DNA of 10,381 bases, from contig CAYJIL010000081.1 of NCBI GenBank assembly GCA_964370235.1, positions 1 through 10,381 on the forward strand, in the 5' to 3' direction. The notes under the pieces are model-generated. The model searched no databases. It was not told the DNA's origin and was given only the letters and a program-made list of their open reading frames with translations. The stretch comes from CAYJIL01 sp964370235. Lineage in GTDB: Bacteria; Bacteroidota; Bacteroidia; Bacteroidales; Rikenellaceae. The first letter of the stretch is position 1; every line of letters begins with the position of its first letter. A program made the position numbers and the translations under genes. Shown here piece by piece: positions 1-7,770 of this stretch.

Positions 1-16
1 CTTCACAACCGTGAAG
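1..16 (-). terminator. Stem-loop just downstream of purA, possible terminator (cut by window edge)
   Basis: CTTCAC (1-6) and GTGAAG (11-16) are perfect inverted repeats around a 4-base loop. The hairpin lies 16 bases past the purA stop codon in the purA reading direction. Whether a T-tract follows cannot be seen because the window ends here, so a terminator role is an inference. The stem is short and only moderately GC-rich. Confidence 0.35.
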
Positions 17-32
17 GAGGTAATAAAGTATA

Positions 33-1298
33 TTATCGAATTATCGTTTCAGAGCGATCTGGACCAATAGACACAATCTTCACAGGAACACCTGTCTCTG
101 TCTCAATAAACTTAACATAATCTTGCAGTTCTACTGGTAGTTTATCATACTCAGTAATGCCCGTAAGGTCACAATTCCAACCTTTCATCTCTTTATAGAT
201 AGGCTTTATGTTATCCTCGTTAGTCTCATAAGGGAAACGGTCTGTCTCAACACCATCAATATCGTAAGCCATAGCCACTTTGATAGTTTCAAACTCGTTC
301 ATAACATCTGCCTTCATCATGATTAGCTGAGTAACACCATTAATCATAACAGAGTACTTAAGAGCAACCATATCTAACCAACCACAACGACGACGACGAC
401 CAGTAGTAGCACCATACTCATGACCAACTAAGCATAGTTTCTCGCCCGTATCACAGAATAGCTCTGTTGGGAATGGGCCGCTACCTACACGTGTACAGTA
501 TGCTTTAAAGATACCATATACATCGCCAATTTTTGTTGGGGCAACACCCAAACCGCTACATACACCTGCCGAAGTGGTAGATGATGATGTAACAAACGGA
601 TATGTACCAAAGTCTACATCTAGAAGTGCACCTTGTGCGCCTTCGGCCAAGATTGCCTTGCCCTCTAGTAGGTAGTCGTTAATTGAGTGCTCACTCTCGA
701 TAATATCGAACTGCTTTAGAAGCTCGATACCAGCAAACCATTTTTGCTCATATTCTGTGATGTCATACTCATAGTTATAGCTAGCAATCATTGCTTGATG
801 CTTTTGCTTTAGAGTTTGGTAACGCTCCATAAACTTAGCAGACAAGATATCACCAACACGCAAACCGTTACGACCTGTTTTATCCATGTAAGTTGGGCCA
901 ATACCCTTTAGTGTAGAACCAATCTTGGTTTTACCCTTTGCTTGCTCGCTCGCAGCATCTAGCACACGGTGAGTAGGCAGGATAAGGTGGGCTTTTTTCG
1001 AGATTTTAACTTTAGAAATAACCTCGATACCGCTCTTTGCAAGATCGGCGATCTCCTCGGCAAAGATGGCAGGATCAAGCACTACACCATTACCAATTAC
1101 ATTGACAGCGTCGTCACGAAATATACCCGAAGGTATAGTGTGTAGCACAAAGCTATGCCCGTCAAACTTTAGAGTATGACCTGCATTTGGACCACCCTGA
1201 AAACGTGCAATGACACCGTAATTTGGAGTAAGGACATCAACTACTTTACCTTTACCCTCATCGCCCCATTGAAGACCTAAAACTATATCGACTTTCAT
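33..1298 (-). CDS. purA: Adenylosuccinate synthase (PurA)
   Basis: This enzyme joins IMP and aspartate, using GTP, to give adenylosuccinate, the first committed step from IMP to AMP; it is cytosolic and usually a homodimer. From the chosen start the protein is 421 residues, normal for the family. Visible motifs are the P-loop-like GLQWGDEGKGK (residues 8-18, with the catalytic Asp at 13), GGPNAGHT (35-42, catalytic His 41), KGIGPTY, and the substrate-loop strand GATTGRRRRCGWLD. The C-terminus has the usual SIGPDRSETI. The frame stays open 18 codons further upstream (to 1352), but those codons encode a Trp/Cys-containing stretch unlike any PurA N-terminus, while MKVDIVLG starts exactly where the family does, so I chose 1298. 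No clear Shine-Dalgarno sits at a working distance. It is downstream of the cvfB-like gene on the same strand, 150 bases away, so the two may be co-transcribed. Confidence 0.97.
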   Translation of the reverse strand: MKVDIVLGLQWGDEGKGKVVDVLTPNYGVIARFQGGPNAGHTLKFDGHSFVLHTIPSGIFRDDAVNVIGNGVVLDPAIFAEEIADLAKSGIEVISKVKISKKAHLILPTHRVLDAASEQAKGKTKIGSTLKGIGPTYMDKTGRNGLRVGDILSAKFMERYQTLKQKHQAMIASYNYEYDITEYEQKWFAGIELLKQFDIIESEHSINDYLLEGKAILAEGAQGALLDVDFGTYPFVTSSSTTSAGVCSGLGVAPTKIGDVYGIFKAYCTRVGSGPFPTELFCDTGEKLCLVGHEYGATTGRRRRCGWLDMVALKYSVMINGVTQLIMMKADVMNEFETIKVAMAYDIDGVETDRFPYETNEDNIKPIYKEMKGWNCDLTGITEYDKLPVELQDYVKFIETETGVPVKIVSIGPDRSETIIR

Positions 1299-1314
1299 CA
1301 GAATATTATGATTT

Positions 1315-1329
1315 GGCACTCCTCGTGCC
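1315..1329 (-). promoter_or_regulatory. Small stem-loop in the purA leader
   Basis: GGCAC (1315-1319) pairs with GTGCC (1325-1329) around a five-base loop. Read on the purA strand, the loop is GAGGA, a Shine-Dalgarno-like string, but it lies about 21 bases before the chosen ATG, which is too far for ordinary initiation. The hairpin may be chance; a regulatory role is speculative. Confidence 0.25.
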
Positions 1330-1386
1330 GATTTTAAGCCACACCACCACACAAAAAGTGGAGCGTGACTTACTACTATTTAATTC

Positions 1387-1429
1387 ACACTCAATGGCTA
1401 GAGAAACAATGCACCCTAGCTGAGAGTGT
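1387..1429 (-). terminator. Imperfect long stem-loop after the cvfB-like gene
   Basis: Outer arms ACACTC (1387-1392) and GAGTGT (1424-1429) pair over 6 bp. Inner arms GCTAG (1397-1401) and CTAGC (1416-1420) pair over 5 bp, with a 4/3-base internal loop between them and a 14-base apical loop. It begins about 20 bases past the stop of the cvfB-like gene. No run of T follows in the minus direction (GAATTAAATAG), so it is at best a weak or attenuating terminator and could instead be an RNA-stability element. Confidence 0.35.
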
Positions 1430-1448
1430 AAAGATAACCAATTATCTT

Positions 1449-2297
1449 CTAATTTCCAAAACCTTCGACCAGCACAATACTATCATCGTTGATAGTTAGC
1501 TTGCCCTCTCTCATAAGGTGACCTGCGGTACGCTTAAAAAGCTTCTTGCTCATACCCGTTAGTTCATATACCTTTTCGGGTGATGATTTATCGCCAATAT
1601 CTAGCCTACCACCATGATCGTCTATTAGCTCAAGTAGCTCACTTGCACTACTATCAACCACTTCGGTAAAGCCCTCTTTGCGTAGCATAAGGTCTATTCT
1701 ACCCTCCTCGGTAATGCGCTTAACATATGCCTTTAGGGTGTCACCAACCTGCACCTTTGTAAATATCTCTGAATCGTAGATAATACCCCAGTGACGCTGA
1801 TTAATAACAACACGATAACCATTGTCGACCCTATGGGCTACAATAATATCGACCTGCTCTTTTGGCTCAACTTCAATGTACTCGTTATCGACACTACCCG
1901 ATAGTTTAGCCGTACCAACCATACGCCCACTAGCATTATCACGATAAACTTCGATTGGGTATTTGCTACCAACCTTCATAAACTCCCACTGGTTTTTCTT
2001 TGGGATGAATAGGTCTTTTGGAAGACCCCAATCAACAAAGACACCGTGAATGGTTGCACCAACCACCTCCATAGAGGCAATTTCGCCAATCATAGCAATT
2101 GGACGCTCGGTGGTAGCCACTAGACGATCTTCGGAATCGTGGTGAACAAACACCTCAACCTCGTCGCCAATCTTTTGATCTTCTGTAAGGTAACGGTTAG
2201 GAAGTAGCACCTCCTCTAGCTCATCGTCAATAAGGTATGCACCATTATCGGTAAAGCGATTTACCTTTAAACTATATATCTCTCCTGCTTTTAGCAT
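1449..2297 (-). CDS. cvfB: S1 RNA-binding domain protein of the CvfB/YitL type
   Basis: The 282-residue protein matches the layout of CvfB (conserved virulence factor B, YitL in Bacillus): three S1-like OB-fold units at about residues 1-62, 70-135 and 145-206, then a C-terminal winged-helix unit at about 215-280. Typical family strings are the N-terminal AGEIYSLKV with a DELEEVLLP strand, GVFVDWGLPKDLFIP (85-99), NQRHWGIIYDSEIF (166-179) and LTGMSKKLFKRTAGHL (246-261). CvfB proteins bind RNA with a preference for purine-rich stretches and affect virulence-gene expression in Staphylococcus; the role in Bacteroidota is not established as far as I know. It is cytosolic, with no signal peptide. 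The start at 2297 gives a short leader below a TACCTTTG promoter element. There is no clear Shine-Dalgarno. Family assignment is confident; the exact cellular role is not. Confidence 0.9.
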   Translation of the reverse strand: MLKAGEIYSLKVNRFTDNGAYLIDDELEEVLLPNRYLTEDQKIGDEVEVFVHHDSEDRLVATTERPIAMIGEIASMEVVGATIHGVFVDWGLPKDLFIPKKNQWEFMKVGSKYPIEVYRDNASGRMVGTAKLSGSVDNEYIEVEPKEQVDIIVAHRVDNGYRVVINQRHWGIIYDSEIFTKVQVGDTLKAYVKRITEEGRIDLMLRKEGFTEVVDSSASELLELIDDHGGRLDIGDKSSPEKVYELTGMSKKLFKRTAGHLMREGKLTINDDSIVLVEGFGN

Positions 2298-2405
2298 TCT
2301 CTTAAAACTTTAATCTTTTGGCAAAGGTATCGTTTATTTAGCTATAATTCATTATATTGCGTGGTTATTTGTAAGTTTTTTTAATGCTAGACACATCTTT
2401 TAGCA
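2298..2405. promoter_or_regulatory. Divergent promoter region between the cvfB-like gene and the amidase operon
   Basis: This 108-base AT-rich gap is the only divergent spacer in the window and must carry the promoters for both directions. The leftward one has the TACCTTTG box. For the rightward operon, a TTTG at 2368-2371 could be a -33 box, but the only candidate -7 sequence, CATCTTTT at 2394-2401, is poor and its 22-base spacing is slightly long. If real it would start transcription almost at the ATG. A T7 run lies at 2376-2382. Confidence 0.4.
2322..2329 (-). promoter_or_regulatory. Bacteroidota-type -7 element (TACCTTTG) upstream of the cvfB-like gene
   Basis: On the minus strand this reads TACCTTTG, a full match to the TAnnTTTG consensus of the Bacteroidota primary sigma factor. 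It lies 24 bases before the ATG at 2297, which implies a short 5' leader of roughly 15-20 bases. I cannot find a matching TTTG -33 box at the usual 19-21 base spacing upstream, so the call rests on the -7 box and its position. Confidence 0.5.
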
Positions 2406-3176
2406 ATGAAAGTATCTATATTTCAGACAGATGTCCTTTGGGACGCACCCCAAAAGAATTTGGAGGTTGCCCTATCTTTAGCCAAAAATGAGGCATCAGA
2501 CAGCGATCTTATCATACTCCCCGAGATGGCATTTACGGGTTTTAACATAAAGTCACACAAGGTGGCAGTTAGTGCCGATGGAGGGCAAATAGCCCAAGCA
2601 ATTAGGGACTATTCAAAGGAAAACGGGCAGGCATTTATGTTTAGCTCGGCAGTTAAAGATGGCGATAACTATTACAACAGATTGTTTGCCATTTTGCCCG
2701 ACGGCAGAGAGTACCGCTACGACAAGAGACATTTGTTTAGAATGAGCGGCGAGCACAACTATTATAGTGCAGGCGAAAGCCGTGTAACGTTCGAGTATAA
2801 GGGGGTGAGGATTCTACCTCAAATATGCTACGACTTGCGATTCCCAGTGTTTTCGAGAAACCAAGAAGATTACGACATGATGGTGTATGTGGCTCAATGG
2901 CCCGAGGCTCGATCATACCAATGGAGCGCACTACTCAAAGGGCGAGCTATCGAGAATAGAGCCTATGTGGTTGGCTGCAACAAGGCAGGTAGCGACCCGT
3001 GGCTAAACTACTCGGGCGATAGTGTATTGCTAGATTTTATGGGCAAACCCATAGTCGAGGCAGCACCATACAAAGAACAAGTGATTACAAGCGTTATAGA
3101 TATGGACGCTTTGCGCTCGTTCAGAGAGGCATTCCCAGCAAATATGGATGCCGACAATTTTAGCATAGAACTTTAG
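2406..3176 (+). CDS. Nitrilase-superfamily amidase, omega-amidase (YafV/NIT2) type
   Basis: The 256-residue protein is a single carbon-nitrogen hydrolase domain. The catalytic triad is visible: Glu40 in ILPEMAFTGF, Lys107 in YDKRHLF and Cys141 in QICYDLRFP, with the supporting Glu116 in SGEHNYY. The CYDLRFP motif with the short length and DKRHLF match the YafV/omega-amidase branch, whose known reaction is hydrolysis of 2-oxoglutaramate (or 2-oxosuccinamate) to the keto acid and ammonia, a metabolite-repair step; some relatives instead remove deaminated glutathione. It is cytosolic, with no signal peptide. It heads a run of six rightward genes, and its TAG stop is only one base before the ATG of the TauE-like gene, so the two are almost certainly translated from one mRNA. 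No strong Shine-Dalgarno precedes it. Superfamily is certain; the substrate is inferred from motif similarity only. Confidence 0.9.
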   Translation: MKVSIFQTDVLWDAPQKNLEVALSLAKNEASDSDLIILPEMAFTGFNIKSHKVAVSADGGQIAQAIRDYSKENGQAFMFSSAVKDGDNYYNRLFAILPDGREYRYDKRHLFRMSGEHNYYSAGESRVTFEYKGVRILPQICYDLRFPVFSRNQEDYDMMVYVAQWPEARSYQWSALLKGRAIENRAYVVGCNKAGSDPWLNYSGDSVLLDFMGKPIVEAAPYKEQVITSVIDMDALRSFREAFPANMDADNFSIEL

Positions 3177-3177
3177 G

Positions 3178-3954
3178 ATGGATCTCAGTACTTCTACAAT
3201 AGCAATTCTTATAGCTTCGGGCGTAGTGGTTGGTTTTATAAACACACTAGGTGCTGGAGCTACGGTAATATCTATGGTCATATATATGATGATGGGGATG
3301 CCAATTGTAGAGGCAGCTGGCACAAATAGGGTTTCGGTAATTATACAAAACCTAGTAGCAACCATCTCGTTCAAAAAACAAAACTTGCTCGATATAAAAA
3401 GTTCGATGCGGCTAACAGTGCCCGTTATATTGGGTATATTGGTTGGTTCACAAATTGCGGTTGTCATTAGCGAAGAGATATTCGAGGGGCTATTTGTTAC
3501 GGGACTCATATTTATGGGGCTTATGCTCATAGCAAAGCCATCTTCGTGGCAAAGAGAGCTTGCTCAAACAAACGAAAAGAGAATCACCATGCTCGATAAT
3601 GTAATGCTATTTTTGGCAGGAATATATGGTGGTGCTGTGTATGTTGGGCTAGGTTACTTTTTAATATCTATCTTTGTACTATCGCTAGGTAAAGATATTA
3701 TACGAGCCAATGCACTCAAAGGGTTTATGGCACTAGTTATAACACCGTTCTCGTTAATGGTGTTTGCAATGAGTGGCCATGTTAACTACACCTATGGCAT
3801 TATACACGCACTTGGTAATATTGTGGGGGCATATATAGCGGCTCGCTATGCACGGCAACTAGGGGCAAAGTTTATTCACTTTTTGCTAATAGGGCTAGTT
3901 ATTTTCTCGATACTATACACCTGTGGGGTAATAAAATTTGAGGGCTTAAATTAA
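3178..3954 (+). CDS. TauE/SafE (DUF81) family membrane permease
   Basis: The 258-residue, strongly hydrophobic protein has about eight membrane segments in two halves of four. Each half opens with a family-type glycine motif: GVVVGFINTLGAGATV (residues 15-30) and AGIYGGAVYVGLGY (147-160), the signature of TauE/SafE proteins. Known members move sulfite, sulfoacetate or other small organosulfur or organic anions across the cytoplasmic membrane, usually outward. Nothing here fixes the substrate, and the family is broad. The charged loop at about residues 120-140 separates the halves. It begins one base after the stop of the amidase gene, a junction that suggests translational coupling and perhaps a shared physiological setting. 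Another reading is simply an unspecialised anion permease placed in a housekeeping operon. Confidence 0.9.
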   Translation: MDLSTSTIAILIASGVVVGFINTLGAGATVISMVIYMMMGMPIVEAAGTNRVSVIIQNLVATISFKKQNLLDIKSSMRLTVPVILGILVGSQIAVVISEEIFEGLFVTGLIFMGLMLIAKPSSWQRELAQTNEKRITMLDNVMLFLAGIYGGAVYVGLGYFLISIFVLSLGKDIIRANALKGFMALVITPFSLMVFAMSGHVNYTYGIIHALGNIVGAYIAARYARQLGAKFIHFLLIGLVIFSILYTCGVIKFEGLN

Positions 3955-3983
3955 AACATATAAACAAAGGATATATAAAAGTT

Positions 3984-4898
3984 ATGAAAAAAACAGTATT
4001 ACTAGCTGCGCTATCGCTATCAACATTAACGGTAGCTAGTTGTCAAAACATTCAAGACCAGAATAGCGTAACAATCATCGAAGATAGCGGCAGACAAAAA
4101 GAGACACACATAGCCGTACCAACGCTACCACAAAAGGTGAGCTTTGCAGGCGAAGAGATGCCAATAGATCGTTTCGATGTTAGAGAAAGGCTCGAAGAAG
4201 ATTTGTCGGTAACACTATATATGCACTCACGCACTCTGCGCACTTTGCGTGGCATGGATCGTTACTTTCCATACATCGAAAAATCACTAAAAGAGGCTGG
4301 TGTGCCCGACGATTTCAAATACCTTGCCATGGCAGAGAGTAGCCTAAACCCTACGGCTAGATCACATGCAGGAGCAGCAGGTATATGGCAGCTAATGAGT
4401 GGTACAGCAAAAGATGCAGGGCTAGAGGTGAATAACGATATTGACGAGCGTTATAACTTCGAAAAGGCTACAAAGGTGGCTATGAAGTACTTTAACACAG
4501 CATACAAGAAATTTGGTAACTGGACACTAGTAGCTGCATCGTATAATGTAGGCATGGCAGGTGTTAGCCGTCGCCAACTATCACAAAATAGCCCAAAGAG
4601 CTATTACGATGTATTCTTGCCAGAGGAGACAATGCGATATGTTCACCGCATTGTGGCACTAAAGCTAGTGAGCGAAGACCCTTCGTTCTATGGCATTATG
4701 CTAAAGAAAGAAGACCAGTACAAGCCATTCGAGTACAAAGAAATTAAAGTGTCGGGAGCAAATATATCGTGGAGCGATGTAGCAGCAAAGAACGGCACAA
4801 ACTACAAGATGCTTAGGCTCTTGAACCCTTGGATTAGAACATATAAGCACGCCAACAAGGCACTTAAGAGTTATACGGTAAAAGTACCTATAAACTAA
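3984..4898 (+). CDS. Lipoprotein lytic transglycosylase (SLT domain, MltD-like)
   Basis: The protein cleaves peptidoglycan glycan strands between MurNAc and GlcNAc, leaving 1,6-anhydro-MurNAc ends. It has 304 residues. The first 19 residues form a lipoprotein signal ending in the lipobox VASC with Cys20, so it is probably anchored to the outer membrane. The SLT domain spans about residues 95-230. The catalytic Glu118 lies in YLAMAESSLNP, followed by GAAGIWQLMSGTA (130-142) and the substrate-groove AASYNVGMAGVSR (184-196). The C-terminal 55 residues (ISWSDVAAKNGTNYKMLRLLNPWI) look like a single degenerate LysM-type or MltD tail module rather than the repeated LysM of E. coli MltD. It lies 29 bases after the TauE-like gene and 25 bases before uvrA. 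Family is confident; the exact MltD/MltE subtype is less so. Confidence 0.94.
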   Translation: MKKTVLLAALSLSTLTVASCQNIQDQNSVTIIEDSGRQKETHIAVPTLPQKVSFAGEEMPIDRFDVRERLEEDLSVTLYMHSRTLRTLRGMDRYFPYIEKSLKEAGVPDDFKYLAMAESSLNPTARSHAGAAGIWQLMSGTAKDAGLEVNNDIDERYNFEKATKVAMKYFNTAYKKFGNWTLVAASYNVGMAGVSRRQLSQNSPKSYYDVFLPEETMRYVHRIVALKLVSEDPSFYGIMLKKEDQYKPFEYKEIKVSGANISWSDVAAKNGTNYKMLRLLNPWIRTYKHANKALKSYTVKVPIN

Positions 4899-4912
4899 AC
4901 ACAGCAACAACT

Positions 4913-4920
4913 AAGGAGAG
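4913..4920 (+). promoter_or_regulatory. Strong Shine-Dalgarno before uvrA
   Basis: AAGGAGAG lies immediately upstream of uvrA, with the GGAG core five bases before the ATG. It is the only good Shine-Dalgarno at a correct distance in the window, and it settles the uvrA start at 4924. Most Bacteroidota genes, including the others here, lack one. Confidence 0.7.
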
Positions 4921-4923
4921 ATT

Positions 4924-7764
4924 ATGTCCAAAAAAGATAGTATAAGAGAGGATAAGATTGAGGTTATCGGGGCTAGAGTTCACAATCTAAAGAATGTGAA
5001 TGTCGAAATTCCGCACCGTAGCCTAACCGTAATCACAGGACTCTCGGGGAGTGGTAAATCCTCGCTTGCATTTGACACTATATATGCCGAAGGGCAAAGA
5101 CGCTATATGGAGACCCTATCTGCCTATGCAAGGCAGTTTGTGGGGGCTATGGAGCGTCCCGATGTCGACAAGATTAGGGGACTTAGCCCTGTTGTGGCTA
5201 TCGAACAAAAAACCACAAACCGCAACCCTCGCTCAACGGTGGGAACCGTTACCGAGGTAAACGACTTTTTGAGGCTACTATACGCCCGCACAGCAAAGGC
5301 ATTTTCGCCTAACACGGGCGAAGAGATGGTAAGTTATAGCGACAAGCAAATCGAGGAGATGATACTCCAAAGCTATGCTGGTTGCAAAATTGCTATACTT
5401 GCACCACTTGTGCGTGGCCGCAAGGGACACTATCGCGAACTCTTTAGCTCGATGATTAAACGAGGCTACCTTACAGCTCGCATCGATGGCAAAATGCAAG
5501 AGCTCGAAGATGGCATGAGGCTAGATAGATACAAGACCCACCACATCGAGCTAGTGATAGATCGCATGAGGGTAGACGATGGTGCTACCGAGCGACTACC
5601 AAAGAGCATTGCCGAGGCAGCCAAGCAGGGCAAAGGTACAATCATGGTATATAGCTACGAGGACGAGAGTTCAAAGTATTATAGCCGCAATATGATGTGC
5701 CCTACTTCGGGGCTAGCATATAATACTCCAGCACCACATACATTTTCGTTTAATTCGCTACAAGGGGCTTGCCCAAAGTGTAACGGACTTGGTAGCGAAG
5801 CAATATTCGATATAGACAAAATGATACCCGACAAGCAAAAGAGCATTGCCGGGGGAGCAATTGAGCCACTAGGCAAAAAGCGCAAAGGGGTAACCTTTAC
5901 GCTACTTGCAGCGTTGGGAGCAAGGCACGGCTTTACGCTTGACGATCCGTTTGAGACAATAGGCCCCGAAGCGGCAGCCTCTATCATAAACGGAGATTCA
6001 GAACCACTTCGAATCGAGGCAAAAGACCTTGGGCTACTAGGTGGCAGCCACTACATTTCGTGGGAGGGTATCGAAGATTATATACAAAAAAGCATAGAGG
6101 ACGAGAGCAGCGCAAAGGGTGCAAAGTGGAAAGCTCAGTTTATCAGACACGACAGATGTAGCGTATGTGGTGGCACTAGGCTTAATGCCGAAGCACTAAG
6201 TTACCGCATTGCAGGACAAAACATTGCGCAGCTATGTTCGATGAGCATAGTCGAGCTAAAGGACTGGATAGACAAGCTACAAGGCAAACTATCGACAAAG
6301 GATTGGACTATTGCATCGGAGATTGTCAAGGAGGTGTCCTCTCGTTTGTCGTTCTTGATGGATGTGGGGCTAGATTACTTGTCACTGAGCCGTAGTTCGG
6401 TAACACTGTCGGGTGGAGAGAGCCAGCGCATACGCCTTGCAACCCAAATTGGGTCGAGGCTTGTCAACGTGCTATACATACTAGATGAGCCAAGTATTGG
6501 GCTACACCATCGTGACAACAGCAAGCTAATTGAGTCGCTAATTTCGTTACGAGATGTTGGCAATACGGTTATTGTGGTTGAGCATGACGAGGAGATTATG
6601 CGCAGGGCAGATTGGATTATAGACGTAGGCCCCTATGCAGGTAACCGAGGAGGCGAGATAGTTGCCATTGGTAAATATGACGATATAGTAAACAGCAACA
6701 GCATAACGGCAGATTACCTTTCGGGTCGCCGAGAGATAGCAACACCACAAACTAGGCGCACACCATCGGGCTATATTAGCCTAAAGGGTGCTAGGGGAAA
6801 TAACCTAAAGGGGGTAGATGTAGAGCTACCACTAGGCGTGATGCTGTGTGTAACGGGTGTGAGTGGTAGCGGTAAATCATCGCTAATAAACGGCACGCTT
6901 AGGCCTATCCTCTCAAAGAAATTATATAACTCGATGGACGAGCCACTACCCTATGGCTCAATAGAGGGAGATGGTGTAATAGACAAAATGGTGGTGGTAG
7001 ATCAATCGCCAATTGGGCGAACACCTCGCTCAAATCCAGCAACATATACAGGCTTGTTTACCGACATTAGAAAACTATTCGAGCAAACCACCGATGCCAA
7101 GATTAGAGGATTCAAGGCTGGTCGTTTCTCTTTTAACGTAAAGGGAGGCAGGTGCGAAGAGTGTAAGGGTGCAGGAGTGCAAGTAATTGAGATGAACTTT
7201 TTGCCCGATGTATATGTGCCTTGCAAGGCATGTAACGGCAAACGATATAACCGCCAGACACTAGAGGTAAAGTTCAAGGGTAAGAGCATAGATCAGGTGC
7301 TAGACATGACAATTGAGCAAGCACTCGAGCTATTTAACTCGATACCAAATATTCGCCAAAAACTACAAACGTTGGTAGATGTTGGTTTGGGGTATTTGAG
7401 CCTAGGACAACCATGCACTACCCTATCGGGAGGCGAAAGCCAGCGTATAAAATTAGCTGGTGAACTTTCGAAACGAGACACTGGTGGTACGCTATATATA
7501 CTAGACGAGCCAACAACGGGTCTACACTTTGAGGATGTAAAAGTTCTACTTGCGGCAATCGACCTAATCGTGAGCCGAGGTAATAGTGTCTTTATCATCG
7601 AACATAACTCCGATGTTATTAAATGTAGCGATTACATTATAGACATTGGTGCCGAAGGGGGCATTGCAGGAGGTAACGTAGTTGCCACAGGTACACCCGA
7701 AGAGATAGCAACTGTTAAAGGTAGCTATACGGGAGCAATGCTACAAGAGATTTTAAATAAATAA
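4924..7764 (+). CDS. uvrA: Excinuclease ABC subunit A (UvrA)
   Basis: UvrA is the damage-recognition ATPase of nucleotide excision repair; a UvrA dimer loads UvrB at bulky lesions. The 946-residue length matches UvrA of class I. Two ABC ATPase halves are complete: Walker A GLSGSGKSS (39-47) and GVSGSGKSS (645-653), signature LSGGESQ (495-501 and 834-840), and Walker B ILDEP (519-523 and 859-863). The UvrB-binding and insertion region lies at about 115-400. The C-terminal zinc hairpin is intact, with Cys744, Cys747, Cys767 and Cys770 (CX2C-X19-CX2C). The Cys412/Cys415 pair is present. The N-terminal finger has Cys259, Cys283 and Cys286, but position 262 is Ser where E. coli has Cys. The position of the other early CP-C knuckle (about 128-131) reads SPNT. 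A clear Shine-Dalgarno precedes the gene. It sits in an operon-like run between a transglycosylase and a MATE exporter; no SOS-type box was found upstream, but LexA sites are not well defined in this phylum. Confidence 0.98.
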   Translation: MSKKDSIREDKIEVIGARVHNLKNVNVEIPHRSLTVITGLSGSGKSSLAFDTIYAEGQRRYMETLSAYARQFVGAMERPDVDKIRGLSPVVAIEQKTTNRNPRSTVGTVTEVNDFLRLLYARTAKAFSPNTGEEMVSYSDKQIEEMILQSYAGCKIAILAPLVRGRKGHYRELFSSMIKRGYLTARIDGKMQELEDGMRLDRYKTHHIELVIDRMRVDDGATERLPKSIAEAAKQGKGTIMVYSYEDESSKYYSRNMMCPTSGLAYNTPAPHTFSFNSLQGACPKCNGLGSEAIFDIDKMIPDKQKSIAGGAIEPLGKKRKGVTFTLLAALGARHGFTLDDPFETIGPEAAASIINGDSEPLRIEAKDLGLLGGSHYISWEGIEDYIQKSIEDESSAKGAKWKAQFIRHDRCSVCGGTRLNAEALSYRIAGQNIAQLCSMSIVELKDWIDKLQGKLSTKDWTIASEIVKEVSSRLSFLMDVGLDYLSLSRSSVTLSGGESQRIRLATQIGSRLVNVLYILDEPSIGLHHRDNSKLIESLISLRDVGNTVIVVEHDEEIMRRADWIIDVGPYAGNRGGEIVAIGKYDDIVNSNSITADYLSGRREIATPQTRRTPSGYISLKGARGNNLKGVDVELPLGVMLCVTGVSGSGKSSLINGTLRPILSKKLYNSMDEPLPYGSIEGDGVIDKMVVVDQSPIGRTPRSNPATYTGLFTDIRKLFEQTTDAKIRGFKAGRFSFNVKGGRCEECKGAGVQVIEMNFLPDVYVPCKACNGKRYNRQTLEVKFKGKSIDQVLDMTIEQALELFNSIPNIRQKLQTLVDVGLGYLSLGQPCTTLSGGESQRIKLAGELSKRDTGGTLYILDEPTTGLHFEDVKVLLAAIDLIVSRGNSVFIIEHNSDVIKCSDYIIDIGAEGGIAGGNVVATGTPEEIATVKGSYTGAMLQEILNK

Positions 7765-7770
7765 TATAGA

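Larger units (their letters stand above)
1299..1448 (-). other. Leader between the cvfB-like gene and purA
   Basis: This is 150 bases of non-coding sequence in the purA direction. It holds one imperfect long hairpin (1387-1429) and one small hairpin (1315-1329), listed separately. I find no TAnnTTTG promoter element on the minus strand, so purA may depend on transcription from the cvfB promoter or on a promoter I do not recognise. No known purine riboswitch pattern is evident by eye. Confidence 0.4.

Noticed and set aside
14..20. AAGGAGG, a perfect Shine-Dalgarno-like string on the plus strand, or CCTCCTT like the 16S rRNA 3' end on the minus strand
   Set aside because: No start codon follows on the plus strand within range, the region runs into the antisense of purA, and the flanking bases do not match the conserved 16S tail. 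It is part of the hairpin region after purA.
1299..1352. An 18-codon in-frame N-terminal extension of purA
   Set aside because: The added residues are unlike any PurA N-terminus, the P-loop spacing from MKVDIVLG already matches the family, and the extra codons cover the small leader hairpin.
2394..2401. CATCTTTT as a -7 box for the rightward operon
   Set aside because: It misses the first T and the final G of TAnnTTTG, the spacing to the upstream TTTG is slightly long, and it would start transcription almost on the ATG. Kept only as a weak note in the intergenic entry.
3030..3530. A 166-codon minus-strand open frame crossing the amidase/TauE junction
   Set aside because: It lies entirely antisense to two well-supported genes, has a low-complexity Ile/Thr/Ser-rich composition typical of the complement of membrane-protein coding sequence, and has no recognisable motif.
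5679..5987. Minus-strand open frames inside uvrA (also 7002-7289 and 7293-7598)
   Set aside because: They are shadows of a strongly conserved gene, with no start signals and no plausible protein features.
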